From assembly GCA_964617875.1 (NCBI GenBank), contig CAZUAI010000076.1, forward strand, positions 1-27,072: DNA of 27,072 bases, read 5' to 3'. Under the pieces are notes generated by a model that did not search any database, had not been told where the DNA came from, and was given only the letters and a program-made list of their open reading frames with translations. The translations under genes were made by a program, and so were the position numbers. Source of the DNA: CAZMVY01 sp964617875 (GTDB taxonomy: Bacteria; Planctomycetota; Phycisphaerae; UBA1845; PWPN01). Shown one piece after another: positions 15,996-23,368 of this stretch (its first letter is position 1; the number at the start of each line of letters is the position of its first letter).

Positions 15996-16241
15996 ATGAA
16001 CCGCGAAGCCGCTGTACAGAAGCTCAGGTCGATGCTGCCACAGGTGAATCATGGCTCACCCGATCCGTTCTTTCGATTGGCAGCCCGAATTCGTGACGCC
16101 AAGTCGAGCGTCATCGGCAAGTACGCGCCGCTCTTCACGCCTCCAAACGTCGACGCACTGGTAGCCGAAGACTTTCCAAGCTTCCTGATCTTCAGAAACA
16201 ATCAGCACTGGGACAATCTGATCGGCAGGGCGGATGGATGA
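15996..16241 (+). pseudogene. N-terminal fragment of NucS-like nuclease gene (frameshifted)
   Basis: An 81-codon ORF with a good GGGAG Shine-Dalgarno 8 nt before its ATG, 37 bp after gatB. It ends in SFLIFRNNQHWDNLIGRADG and TGA, and its stop overlaps the ATG of the next ORF (ATGA). Adding one base between 16220 and 16221 gives NLHRQGGWMTADMPRL and joins it in frame to the next ORF as a protein of about 387 residues. That joined sequence reads as one conserved segment, so this is best seen as the 5' part of one gene. A coupled two-gene arrangement is possible but less likely. Confidence 0.65.
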
Positions 16242-17158
16242 CGGCAGATATGCCGCGCCTTCGCGAAGCGATCAAGTTGCTTGTCGATGAAAGCCTGCCG
16301 ATTCGGACTCGACTTACTCGCCTGCGACCCTCCACTGGTCGGCCGATGGTGAAGGGTCTTGGACGAGCAGTTATCACGGCGGTCCTTCAGGTGGTATACC
16401 CCGACAAGTACGGGGTATGGAACAAGACGGCGCAGAAGGCCATGGAAGCACTCGGTCTCTGGCCGCAAACCGACCGCGGCGCGGATTTCGCCGAGCGTTA
16501 CGAGGCAGTGAATCGCGTGTTGGTAGAGGTAGCGGAGGAACTGGCCATCGACCTTTGGACACTGGACATGCTCTGGTGGCGAGTATGCCCGCACATGGTC
16601 AGAGGTGCCCGCGACGGCGAGACGATTCCGTCGGGCTACCGCACCGTGCCGGTGGCGCCGGGACCGGAAGGCATCGACGAGGGAGACGTGACCTCGGTGC
16701 AGCCCATCGAAACGGAGGAGTCTATCGTTGCCGCGGAAGGGGCGTCGGCAGTCTTCGGACTCGAACGTCACCTCCACGAGTTCCTGGTAGACAACTGGGG
16801 AGTCACTGAACTTGGCAAGGACTGGGACCTCTACGAGGAAGACGGGGAGATCGTCGGCTCTCGCTACGATACCGGCGAGATAGGCGAGATCGACCTGCTT
16901 GCCAGGCACAAGAGTGAGAACCGTTGGTTGGTGATTGAGTTGAAACGGAGCCAAACCAGCGACGCCACCGTTGGGCAGATACTCCGGTACATGACCTGGG
17001 TGCGCAGGAGACTCGCCGCTGACGCCGGCAACGTTGAGGGACTCGTGATCTGCCGACAACCGGATGACAAACTGCGTTACGCGCTGGATGGTCAGCCGAG
17101 CATTCGGTGCATGACCTATCAGGTCAGCTTCAGCCTTGTCGCAGCGCCCGCGTCATGA
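16238..17158 (+). CDS. NucS/DUF91-like PDDEXK endonuclease, C-terminal part
   Basis: A 306-codon ORF ending in a PD-(D/E)XK nuclease domain like the C-terminal domain of NucS. The active-site core is GEIDLLARHKSENRWLVIELKRSQ, with the Asp, Glu and Lys of D-x(n)-E-x-K, and Gln in VGQILRYMTWV, the expected later motif. It begins with MTADMPRLREAIKLLVDES and an AVITAVLQVVYPDKYGVWN segment, which read as the middle of a longer protein continuing from the preceding fragment. It is likely DNA-acting; whether a mismatch nuclease or a defence nuclease is unclear. Base and codon use look less GC-extreme than in gatB or metH, consistent with acquisition. If the frameshift is real the gene may be inactive or rely on re-initiation at the ATGA overlap. 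Confidence 0.75.
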   Translation: MTADMPRLREAIKLLVDESLPIRTRLTRLRPSTGRPMVKGLGRAVITAVLQVVYPDKYGVWNKTAQKAMEALGLWPQTDRGADFAERYEAVNRVLVEVAEELAIDLWTLDMLWWRVCPHMVRGARDGETIPSGYRTVPVAPGPEGIDEGDVTSVQPIETEESIVAAEGASAVFGLERHLHEFLVDNWGVTELGKDWDLYEEDGEIVGSRYDTGEIGEIDLLARHKSENRWLVIELKRSQTSDATVGQILRYMTWVRRRLAADAGNVEGLVICRQPDDKLRYALDGQPSIRCMTYQVSFSLVAAPAS

Positions 17159-17194
17159 AGGTGCGCCGGGGGCACGCGTGCGATCATGAAGAAG

Positions 17195-17212
17195 CCGGAC
17201 AGCTACGTCCGG
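17195..17212. repeat. Inverted repeat before the PIN-domain gene
   Basis: CCGGAC (17195-17200) and GTCCGG (17207-17212) form a 6-bp stem around AGCTAC. A second short stem (GGAG-CTAT-CTCC) follows at 17215-17226. With no T-run, it could be a weak terminator for the nuclease gene or an operator for the PIN pair. Confidence 0.4.
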
Positions 17213-17260
17213 AGGGAGCTATCTCCAGCCACATGTTCGCCCAGCCAGGCGAGAAAGGGG

Positions 17261-17266
17261 TATAAT
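17261..17266 (+). promoter_or_regulatory. Consensus -10 element of the PIN-domain gene
   Basis: A perfect TATAAT ends 7 nt before ATG 17274, giving a leaderless mRNA. It overlaps an upstream in-frame ATG (17265), which argues against that ATG as start. The -35 region is poor (TTCGCC at 19 bp). Confidence 0.45.
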
Positions 17267-17273
17267 GGTTGCG

Positions 17274-17759
17274 ATGGCTGCGAAGCTCTATCTCGAGACC
17301 TCGGTGGTGAGCTACAGGGTTGCTCGCCCCTCGCGCGACGTTCTCGTGCTGGCCCGGCAGCAGATCACTCGCGAGTGGTGGGAACGAAACCTTAAGGGTT
17401 ACGAAGCCTACGTGTCTGACATCGTGATTCAGAAGGCCGGACAGGGTGACCCCGCCGCAACGCGTGAACGGCTGGAACTCATCGCCCCCTTCCCTGTTCT
17501 GGCGGTGTCCGCGGATGCCGAACGCATCGCCGCTCTGTACCTTCGCGAAATGCCCCTGCCTCCGAAGGCGCTGCGAGACGCGTTGCACATGGCGATCGCC
17601 TCCGTGAGCGGCATGGACTATCTCGTCACGTGGAATTGCCAGCACATTGCCCAGGGCCGCATCAAACGGCGGCTTCTGGAACTCAATACGGGCGAAGGCA
17701 TGGAATCGCCCGTCATTTGTACCCCCGAGGAACTCGGAGGCGAAAACGATGTGGATTGA
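17274..17759 (+). CDS. PIN-domain (VapC-like) toxin-type ribonuclease, possibly inactive
   Basis: A 161-residue PIN-domain protein. The first acidic position is E8 in YLETSVVSY (Glu in place of Asp, as in one subgroup of VapC-like proteins). DALH (D102) and TWNCQH (N121) supply the later active-site region. The second acidic site is expected in a segment of form V-L-x-E-A-x-x-G-D; here it reads VIQKAGQGD, with Lys54 at that place. VapC-type toxins cut RNA with Mg2+ at these acids, so activity may be reduced or lost. The start is ATG 17274, supported by the -10 position. The 3' end overlaps the next small gene by 11 nt, so the two are probably a toxin-antitoxin pair. Confidence 0.85.
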   Translation: MAAKLYLETSVVSYRVARPSRDVLVLARQQITREWWERNLKGYEAYVSDIVIQKAGQGDPAATRERLELIAPFPVLAVSADAERIAALYLREMPLPPKALRDALHMAIASVSGMDYLVTWNCQHIAQGRIKRRLLELNTGEGMESPVICTPEELGGENDVD

Positions 17760-17952
17760 CCCGGTTGTACAGGAAATGCGAGACGCCGCGGACAAGCTCA
17801 CCCGCGAGGTCGACTACGACCTGCATCGGTTCTGCGAACGCGTGCGAGAACATGAGCGGCAGTTCGCGGGTCGTCTCGTAAGGCTCGGTCCCCGCCCCCT
17901 TCGCTCGACGCCCGTCGACCGGACGCGAGTCGCGAAAGCCTCGGACGCATGA
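17749..17952 (+). CDS. Small partner (probable antitoxin) of the PIN-domain protein
   Basis: A 67-residue protein starting MWIDPVVQEMRDAADKLTREVDYDLHRFCERVREHE. This layout (M-x-D-P-V/I-V-x-E-x-R near the N-terminus, then YDLH) is typical, from memory, of short proteins encoded directly next to this PIN subgroup. It overlaps the PIN gene by 11 nt. The toxin is encoded first, the reverse of classical vapBC. No DNA-binding domain is obvious; the N-terminal half is likely helical and the tail (RLVRLGPRPLRSTPVDRTR) basic. The antitoxin role is inferred from position. Confidence 0.7.
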   Translation: MWIDPVVQEMRDAADKLTREVDYDLHRFCERVREHERQFAGRLVRLGPRPLRSTPVDRTRVAKASDA

Positions 17953-18000
17953 GCGAGGCTCCTGTGCGTGCCCCACGTCCTCCGGACATGGGCGAGCGGC

Positions 18001-21000
18001 TCATTGGGTCTGCGCCATCAGTCGCACGGGGCCGAGCAGGCCTGCCGGCAGCAGCGGCGAATCCGCGTTCAGGTGCGGATAGACGGTCCAGGTCCGCCGC
18101 TTCTCGGCGGGCAGTCTGGCGTCGCCGATGATCCGGTTCGCCCAGGTATTGATCACGTCGATTTCCAGCCGGTTTCCCGCCGCCTTGACGGCTTGCGAGA
18201 TGTCCACGCGCCACGGCGCGGTCCATACCAGGCCGAGATCCGTGCCGTTCAGCCGCACCTGCGCCATGCTCCGGACGGCGCCCAGGTCGAGGTACAACGG
18301 CCGGCCCGCTGCGCCGCCCGGCAGGTCGAACGTCTTGCGATACGTCGCCTTGCCGCTGTAGTGCCGGATGCCTTCCTCGGGGCGTTTGGACCAGTCCTCC
18401 AGCCTCGCGAACACGATCGACTCCGGCCCGCCCCAGCGCGGGTCGAACTGCACGGTCCATTCGCCGTCTAGCTCGCCAACGCTCGAGAGCGGCGGGAAGT
18501 TGCGCCCGGCGCCGTTTCCGGCCGGGCGGTTCGCTTGTGGTGCAGGCATCTTGCCCGCAGCGGCCGGCTTGCGGAACACGACGAAAAGCGACTGCCGCGG
18601 CGCGAACTCGAGCGGGACGACCGTCCGCCCCGCCTCCTCGCGGCAGTCGGGCAGTTCGCGCCAGGTGCCCGTGACCGCGTCCCACAGCTCGGGCTGCCGT
18701 CCGGTCACGCGGAATGACGGCGACGCCGTCACCGGCTTGTCGTGCTGACTGGAAAGGAAGTAGAACTCGCCCTCGTCGCTCGTGCGGTGCAGCCACGGAA
18801 ACGCCTTGGCGTCGATGCCGGCCAGGTCCGGCGGGACCTCCAACTCGTCCATCGCGGCCTGTACGGACATGTTGCGGAAGACACGGCCGCGGCCAAACCG
18901 GACGGCCCTGGTGCTCTGGCCGTCGCAGCCGGCCCACAACTCATCGGCGATCCGCCGCACCGCGCCGTCGCACGCGGGATAGCCCTGCATGCTCGGCGAG
19001 CGCGACGGCGGCGGCCCGAGCACCGCGCCGCCGTCCGAGACGAGGTCGCGGACCCGCCTGAGCACCTCGGGCCGCATCGTCGCCAGCTCCGGCAGCACGA
19101 GCAGCCGGTACGTCATGCCGCCCGGCAGGACGAAGCGGCCGTCCTTGACCGTCATGCGGCGCTCGATGACGTCGGCGTTGACGTAGTCGAACGAGTACCC
19201 TGCGGGCAGTTCGGGGCGGCACGTGCCCGTCATCTTGGGCGTGTCCTCGCCGATGAAGTAGGCGACGTCGGCGACGTACCGGCCCTGCTGCAGCAGGAAG
19301 TGCGTACGGCGGAGGTAGTCGATCCACGGCCGCGCGTGCGGGAACCAGGTGTTGTGGCGGTTGAACTCGGTGCCGAACGGGGCGTTGATGCCCGGGACGC
19401 GGTCCTCGGACGGCTGATGGATGTAGACGTGCAGGACGAAATGATTGATGCCCTCGGTGCAGGCCCAGTCGCCCCGCCGCTTGATCCAGAACGGGTCCAT
19501 CGTCCAGTGCGGCCCGCCGGACGTGAACGCCTCGGCGGAGATGATCGGCTTGCCGTAGATGTGTCCCGCCGTCGAGGCCGCGCGAAGCTCGATCAGGCCG
19601 AGGTCGCCGCTCTCCCAGAACTCGCCGCCGATGTCGTTCGACTCGCTGCCGTACTGGAGAAACTCGCCGGGGAAGCCCCAGTGGCCGTAGTTCTCCAGCC
19701 AGAGGCGCAGGCCGTTCCTCTCGCACTGCTCGCGGAGGCCGCCGACGTACTCCGTCGCGATCCGGTCGGCGACGAGACGGCGGAGGTCCCACAGGAACCG
19801 GTCGGACCGGTCCGCGCTGCCGACGATGCGGCCCGTCAGCACGGGCAGCCACGGGAGCGGGTCGTAGCCGTAGCGGTCGCGGAACGTCGCCGCGAAGCCG
19901 TCGGTCCAGTTCTGTGAGCCCATCTCGTAGCTGTCGGCGACGACGCGGTGGAATGCCCGGCGGTCGGCCGGCGGCATCCGGCGGAGCAGGCTGCCGATGT
20001 AGGCGTCGAAGTGAAACGCCACCGCGGCGCGGTTCATCTTGTCGATCTCGAGCCCGGTGCCCTCGGGAGAGGCGGGGGCGTTCTTCACGCCCGTCGGCGC
20101 CATGCCGGTCCGCAGCAGCACCCACTCGCCCGCCGGAACGTCCCAGCGGAGCGTGCCGTCGGCGGACACGTGCTTCGTGACGTCGATCACCTTGTCCGCG
20201 GCGACGGCCAGTTCCGGCGCATCGACCTCGGCGGCCGGCGGCCAGAGATACGTCTCCCAGCCCGGGAACGGCGTCTGGCACATCCTGGCGAGCTGCTTTT
20301 CGATGTAGTTCTCGAGCCGCGCGGCGCCGGTCAGCTCGATCTCGGCCAGCCCGCCGGCGCCCTGCAGACCGGTGAACACGAGGCGGAACCGGCTCGCGGT
20401 CGTCGGCGGAAACGCGACGGCCAGCGGCCCGTAGGGCAGGAAGCCGACGCTGACCGAGGGATTCGTGCGGTCCAGCACGAGCTTCCGCAGCGGTTTGAAC
20501 TCCCCGCCCGCGCCGGCCGCCTGCAATTCGCATGTGACGGCAAACGCCGCCGCCGCCGGGTGCAGCACGAGGCTGCGGGCGGTGAACGGCTCGCCGGTCT
20601 CGATGTCCACGACGAACGGATCTTTCGCGGCAGCGCCGGGCGGGAACGTGCAGACGGTCTCGAGCCTGCCGTCGGCGAGGCTTGCGGCGTCTTTCGCTTC
20701 CGGCCGGCAGGTGAGACGCGGCGACCTTGCGGCGATCGTGTCGTCATCGTGGGCCGGGGCGGGAACGGCCAGGACGGCGATATCCTGAAAGTCCTTTGTC
20801 GGCGCCGGCAGCATGTCCGCAAACCGGGCAGGGCCCTTGACGCGCGTCTCGGAAATCGCGACGTACCGCATGGTCTTGTCGGGCTTGACCCACGGGCCGC
20901 CGGACTGGCTCCAGCCGGGGCAGTTGAACAGGCCGATCTTCACGCCCAGCCGCCCGCCCTCGCGGATCGCGTGTTCGACCATGCCCCACCACTCCTCGGA

Positions 21001-21279
21001 AAGCACCTTGACGGAGCCGCGCGAATGCTCATTGACATCGACATTGCCCATCAGCGCCTCGCCGATACCGACGCGGGCCATCGTCTCGAGATCGCGCGTG
21101 ATGCCCTCCTTCGAAATGTTGTCGCTGATCCAGTACCAGTAGACCCACGGACGGGTCTGGTCCGGCGGCTGCCGGAAGCCGTCTTCGAGCGAGGACGCAG
21201 GCGCGCCGAAGGCGACCGGAACGAACAGCAACAACGCCGGGCCGGCGCACCGCGCCGTCCTCTGAAGTTCATGAAACAT
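18001..21279 (-). CDS. Secreted GH106-like glycoside hydrolase (putative alpha-L-rhamnosidase)
   Basis: A 1092-residue exported enzyme. A signal peptide (GPALLLFVPVAFGA) leads into the sequence DQTRPWVYWYWISDNISKEGITRDLETMARVGIGEALMGNV, characteristic of GH106 and related glycosidases that begin with a barrel-type catalytic region. Further family-like parts are IGLFNCPGWSQSGGPWVKPDKTMRYV, YEMGSQNWTDGFAATFRDRYGYD and SAEAFTSGGPHWTMDPFWIKRRGDWACTEGINHFVLHVYIHQP. The end (about 960-1092) is a galactose-binding-like beta-sandwich (YRKTFDLPGGAAGRPLYLDLG...VRLNGTDLGLVWTAPWRVDI). The likely role is cleavage of rhamnose-containing polysaccharides in the periplasm or outside. Start ATG 21279 is chosen for the signal peptide; the frame stays open to 21522 without protein-like sequence. 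There is no transporter or regulator next to it. Confidence 0.85.
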   Translation of the reverse strand: MFHELQRTARCAGPALLLFVPVAFGAPASSLEDGFRQPPDQTRPWVYWYWISDNISKEGITRDLETMARVGIGEALMGNVDVNEHSRGSVKVLSEEWWGMVEHAIREGGRLGVKIGLFNCPGWSQSGGPWVKPDKTMRYVAISETRVKGPARFADMLPAPTKDFQDIAVLAVPAPAHDDDTIAARSPRLTCRPEAKDAASLADGRLETVCTFPPGAAAKDPFVVDIETGEPFTARSLVLHPAAAAFAVTCELQAAGAGGEFKPLRKLVLDRTNPSVSVGFLPYGPLAVAFPPTTASRFRLVFTGLQGAGGLAEIELTGAARLENYIEKQLARMCQTPFPGWETYLWPPAAEVDAPELAVAADKVIDVTKHVSADGTLRWDVPAGEWVLLRTGMAPTGVKNAPASPEGTGLEIDKMNRAAVAFHFDAYIGSLLRRMPPADRRAFHRVVADSYEMGSQNWTDGFAATFRDRYGYDPLPWLPVLTGRIVGSADRSDRFLWDLRRLVADRIATEYVGGLREQCERNGLRLWLENYGHWGFPGEFLQYGSESNDIGGEFWESGDLGLIELRAASTAGHIYGKPIISAEAFTSGGPHWTMDPFWIKRRGDWACTEGINHFVLHVYIHQPSEDRVPGINAPFGTEFNRHNTWFPHARPWIDYLRRTHFLLQQGRYVADVAYFIGEDTPKMTGTCRPELPAGYSFDYVNADVIERRMTVKDGRFVLPGGMTYRLLVLPELATMRPEVLRRVRDLVSDGGAVLGPPPSRSPSMQGYPACDGAVRRIADELWAGCDGQSTRAVRFGRGRVFRNMSVQAAMDELEVPPDLAGIDAKAFPWLHRTSDEGEFYFLSSQHDKPVTASPSFRVTGRQPELWDAVTGTWRELPDCREEAGRTVVPLEFAPRQSLFVVFRKPAAAGKMPAPQANRPAGNGAGRNFPPLSSVGELDGEWTVQFDPRWGGPESIVFARLEDWSKRPEEGIRHYSGKATYRKTFDLPGGAAGRPLYLDLGAVRSMAQVRLNGTDLGLVWTAPWRVDISQAVKAAGNRLEIDVINTWANRIIGDARLPAEKRRTWTVYPHLNADSPLLPAGLLGPVRLMAQTQ

Positions 21280-21337
21280 GCGATCACCCGTTCCGCAGCC
21301 GGAGGTTTTTGAATCCACGCGGGTCCGACCCTGATCG

Positions 21338-21352
21338 GCCGGACTGTCCGGC
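21338..21352. promoter_or_regulatory. Perfect 15-bp palindrome upstream of the GH106-like gene
   Basis: GCCGGAC-T-GTCCGGC, 7-bp arms around one base, 59 bp before the GH106-like ATG in the 266-bp divergent region. It may be an operator for the glycosidase. Its arms share CCGGAC/GTCCGG with the inverted repeat before the PIN gene. Confidence 0.35.
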
Positions 21353-21504
21353 AAGGCTACACCATCGCGTCGCGCGCCGCAACGCGCAAACGCGAACAAG
21401 CGGAAGCGCGAGCAGACGAAGAGCCCCCCGTTGAGCGACGATTCTTCCATCGTGCCGCCGGAACGGCCGCAGGATGCCTGTCGCACGGACCTCGGGAATG
21501 TCCC

Positions 21505-21533
21505 CTGACAGACCGCGCGCAACGCGATATGCT
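21505..21533 (+). promoter_or_regulatory. Promoter of the DUF763 gene
   Basis: CTGACA (21505-21510), a 17-bp spacer and TATGCT (21528-21533). Transcription would start about 21540, leaving about 5 nt before ATG 21546, and no Shine-Dalgarno is present. Confidence 0.5.
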
Positions 21534-21545
21534 GATGCCCGAATC

Positions 21546-22727
21546 ATGCAGCGAAGCCTCGCCCATCTCCCGTTGCACGGCGGCCAGGCGCCCGCGTGGC
21601 TCTTCCAGCGGATGCACCGCCTGGCCGGCGCGATCACGCAGATGATCGTCGCCGACTACGGCCCCGCGGAGATGCTCGCGCGGCTGGCCGACCCGGCGTG
21701 GTTCCAGGCGTTCGGCTGCGCGCTCGGATTCGACTGGCACTCGAGCGGGCTGACGACCGTCACGTGCGGGGCCATGAAGGAGGCCTACCGGCGATGCGGC
21801 GCCGACCTGGGCGTCCACGTGGCCGGCGGCAAGGGCGGCGTCTCACGCAAGACGCCCGCCGAGATCGCCGACGTCGCCGACCGCCGCGCGCTCGCCGGCG
21901 ACCGGCTCATCTACGCCTCGAAAATGGCGGCGAAGGTGGACAGCGCCGCCGTGCAGGACGGTTACGAGCTGTACGCCCATAGCTTCTTCTTCGACGATGC
22001 CGGCGGATGGTGCGTCGTGCAGCAGGGCATGTGCGAGGAGACGGGCTACGCCCGCCGATACCACTGGCTCAGCCGGGGCGAACTCGACTTCGTCTGCGAG
22101 CCGCACCGGGGCATCGAGTCGCAGGGGCGCCCGGGCGAACAGCTCTGCTTCCTCAACATGGTCGCGAAGGAGGCCGAGGCCTCGCGACGGGCGAGCGTCC
22201 TGGTCGCCGGGCTGAAGCCCGAGCAGGTGCTGCGCGAGGTGCAGGCGGGGCCGTCGCTCTTCCTGCCGGCCCACCATGCCGTCAGGACGGCCGACATCGA
22301 CCCCGCGCGGCTGGCCCGCATCCTGCGCGTGCTGTACGAAAACGCGCCGGCGGACTTCGAACGGCTCCTGGGCGTGCCGGGCGTCGGGGCGAGCGCGGTG
22401 CGGAGCCTCGCGCTGATCGCCGAGCTGATCCACGACGCGCCACGCTGCCGTCGCGACCCCGCCACGTTCAGCTACGCGCACGGGGGGAAGGACGGCCACC
22501 CGTTTCCGGTGGACCGTGCCACGTACGATCGGAACATCGGCATCCTCGAGTCGGCCGTGCGCCGTGCGAGGGTGTCGCCCCATGAAAAGGACGACTCGCT
22601 GCGCCGACTCGCCGCGCTCATGCGCCGGGCGCAGAGGCGCCGGGAACCGCCGACCGGACCGGCGTGGACCTCGCAGGCCGGCCCGCGTTCGGCGGACCGG
22701 CGGCCGTCGGAGGCCCGGCGTTCCTGA
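21546..22727 (+). CDS. DUF763 domain protein
   Basis: A 393-residue protein matching the DUF763 family, known mostly from archaea and some bacteria and without assigned function as far as I know. Family hallmarks are LHGGQAPAWLFQRM (10-23), FQAFGCALGFDWHSSGLTTVTCGAMKEA (53-80), GGKGGVSRKTPAEI (94-107), SFFFDDAGGWCVVQQGM and HGGKDGHPFPVDRATYDRNI. Residues 274-290 (LLGVPGVGASAVRSLAL) look like a helix-hairpin-helix, a non-specific DNA-binding motif, so a nucleic-acid role is plausible. The C-terminal 30 residues are Arg/Pro-rich. It diverges from the GH106-like gene and is probably cotranscribed with the membrane protein 47 bp downstream. Confidence 0.88.
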   Translation: MQRSLAHLPLHGGQAPAWLFQRMHRLAGAITQMIVADYGPAEMLARLADPAWFQAFGCALGFDWHSSGLTTVTCGAMKEAYRRCGADLGVHVAGGKGGVSRKTPAEIADVADRRALAGDRLIYASKMAAKVDSAAVQDGYELYAHSFFFDDAGGWCVVQQGMCEETGYARRYHWLSRGELDFVCEPHRGIESQGRPGEQLCFLNMVAKEAEASRRASVLVAGLKPEQVLREVQAGPSLFLPAHHAVRTADIDPARLARILRVLYENAPADFERLLGVPGVGASAVRSLALIAELIHDAPRCRRDPATFSYAHGGKDGHPFPVDRATYDRNIGILESAVRRARVSPHEKDDSLRRLAALMRRAQRRREPPTGPAWTSQAGPRSADRRPSEARRS

Positions 22728-22774
22728 CGCCCTCGGCTGCCGGCGGTTTCGTGCATCGGCGAAGGAGTGCCCAA

Positions 22775-23272
22775 GTGGCTGAAGAGACACGCAATCACGG
22801 ACGTGTGGTGCCGACCTGGCTGACCCTGCTGGACAACGTGCCGACGGCGGTGCTGTTCGCCCTGGGCGCGGTCCTGATGGGATGGGCGTGGCGGCCGCTG
22901 GCGGCGGTTTACCTGGCCTATTGCGTGCTGGCGATCGTGCTGTTCTGGGCCCGCATCTGCCCCCACTGCCCCCATTTCGCGACGCGGGCGTGCCCGTGCG
23001 GCTACGGCGTGATTGCGGCGCGGCTCTTCGCGGCAAGGCCGGACGGCGGCTTCCAGCGAGCGTTCCGCCGGAACATCGGCGTCGTCTTCCCGTGCTGGTT
23101 CGTGCCGCCGGTCGCCGGGGGCTACCTGCTGTGGATGGGGCCGACGTGGCCTGTCGTCGCCGTGCTCGCGGCGTTCTGCGTCGTGGGGTTTGCGGTGATT
23201 CCGATCATCGCGAAGCGCATCGGCTGCCGTGGCTGCGGCCTGCGCGAAGACTGCCCGTGGATGGCGAAGTAG
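22775..23272 (+). CDS. Cysteine-rich small membrane protein of unknown function
   Basis: A 165-residue protein with four hydrophobic segments (about 18-36, 42-59, 101-120 and 124-146). Between the pairs lies the cysteine cluster ICPHCPHFATRACPCGYG (C62, C65, C73, C75), and the C-terminus carries GCRGCGLREDCPW (C151, C154, C160). The seven cysteines fall on the same side if the four segments span the membrane, so they could bind a metal or an iron-sulfur cluster, or act as thiol pairs. I recall similar proteins in anaerobes and archaea but know no name. Start is GTG 22775, set by a strong AAGGAG 7 nt upstream. It probably shares a transcript with the DUF763 gene. Confidence 0.8.
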   Translation: MAEETRNHGRVVPTWLTLLDNVPTAVLFALGAVLMGWAWRPLAAVYLAYCVLAIVLFWARICPHCPHFATRACPCGYGVIAARLFAARPDGGFQRAFRRNIGVVFPCWFVPPVAGGYLLWMGPTWPVVAVLAAFCVVGFAVIPIIAKRIGCRGCGLREDCPWMAK

Positions 23273-23368
23273 TCGCCCATCGTCTGTCCTCCGCCGTCGT
23301 CCGCGGCAAAACGATCTGTTCGCCCCGCCCCGAGATGCCTTCGCGCAGCCGATCGGCCGCCATACGCC

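Noticed and set aside
17265..17273. ATG 17265 as start of the PIN-domain gene
   Set aside because: It lies within the TATAAT -10 element; ATG 17274 fits transcription start and the family N-terminus.
21280..21522. Upstream extension of the GH106-like protein
   Set aside because: It lacks protein-like sequence, crosses the palindrome and promoter region, and would bury the signal peptide.
23273..23368. Terminator between the membrane protein gene and kdsA
   Set aside because: Only a short self-complementary GCCGATCGGC is present, without a stem-loop and T-run.
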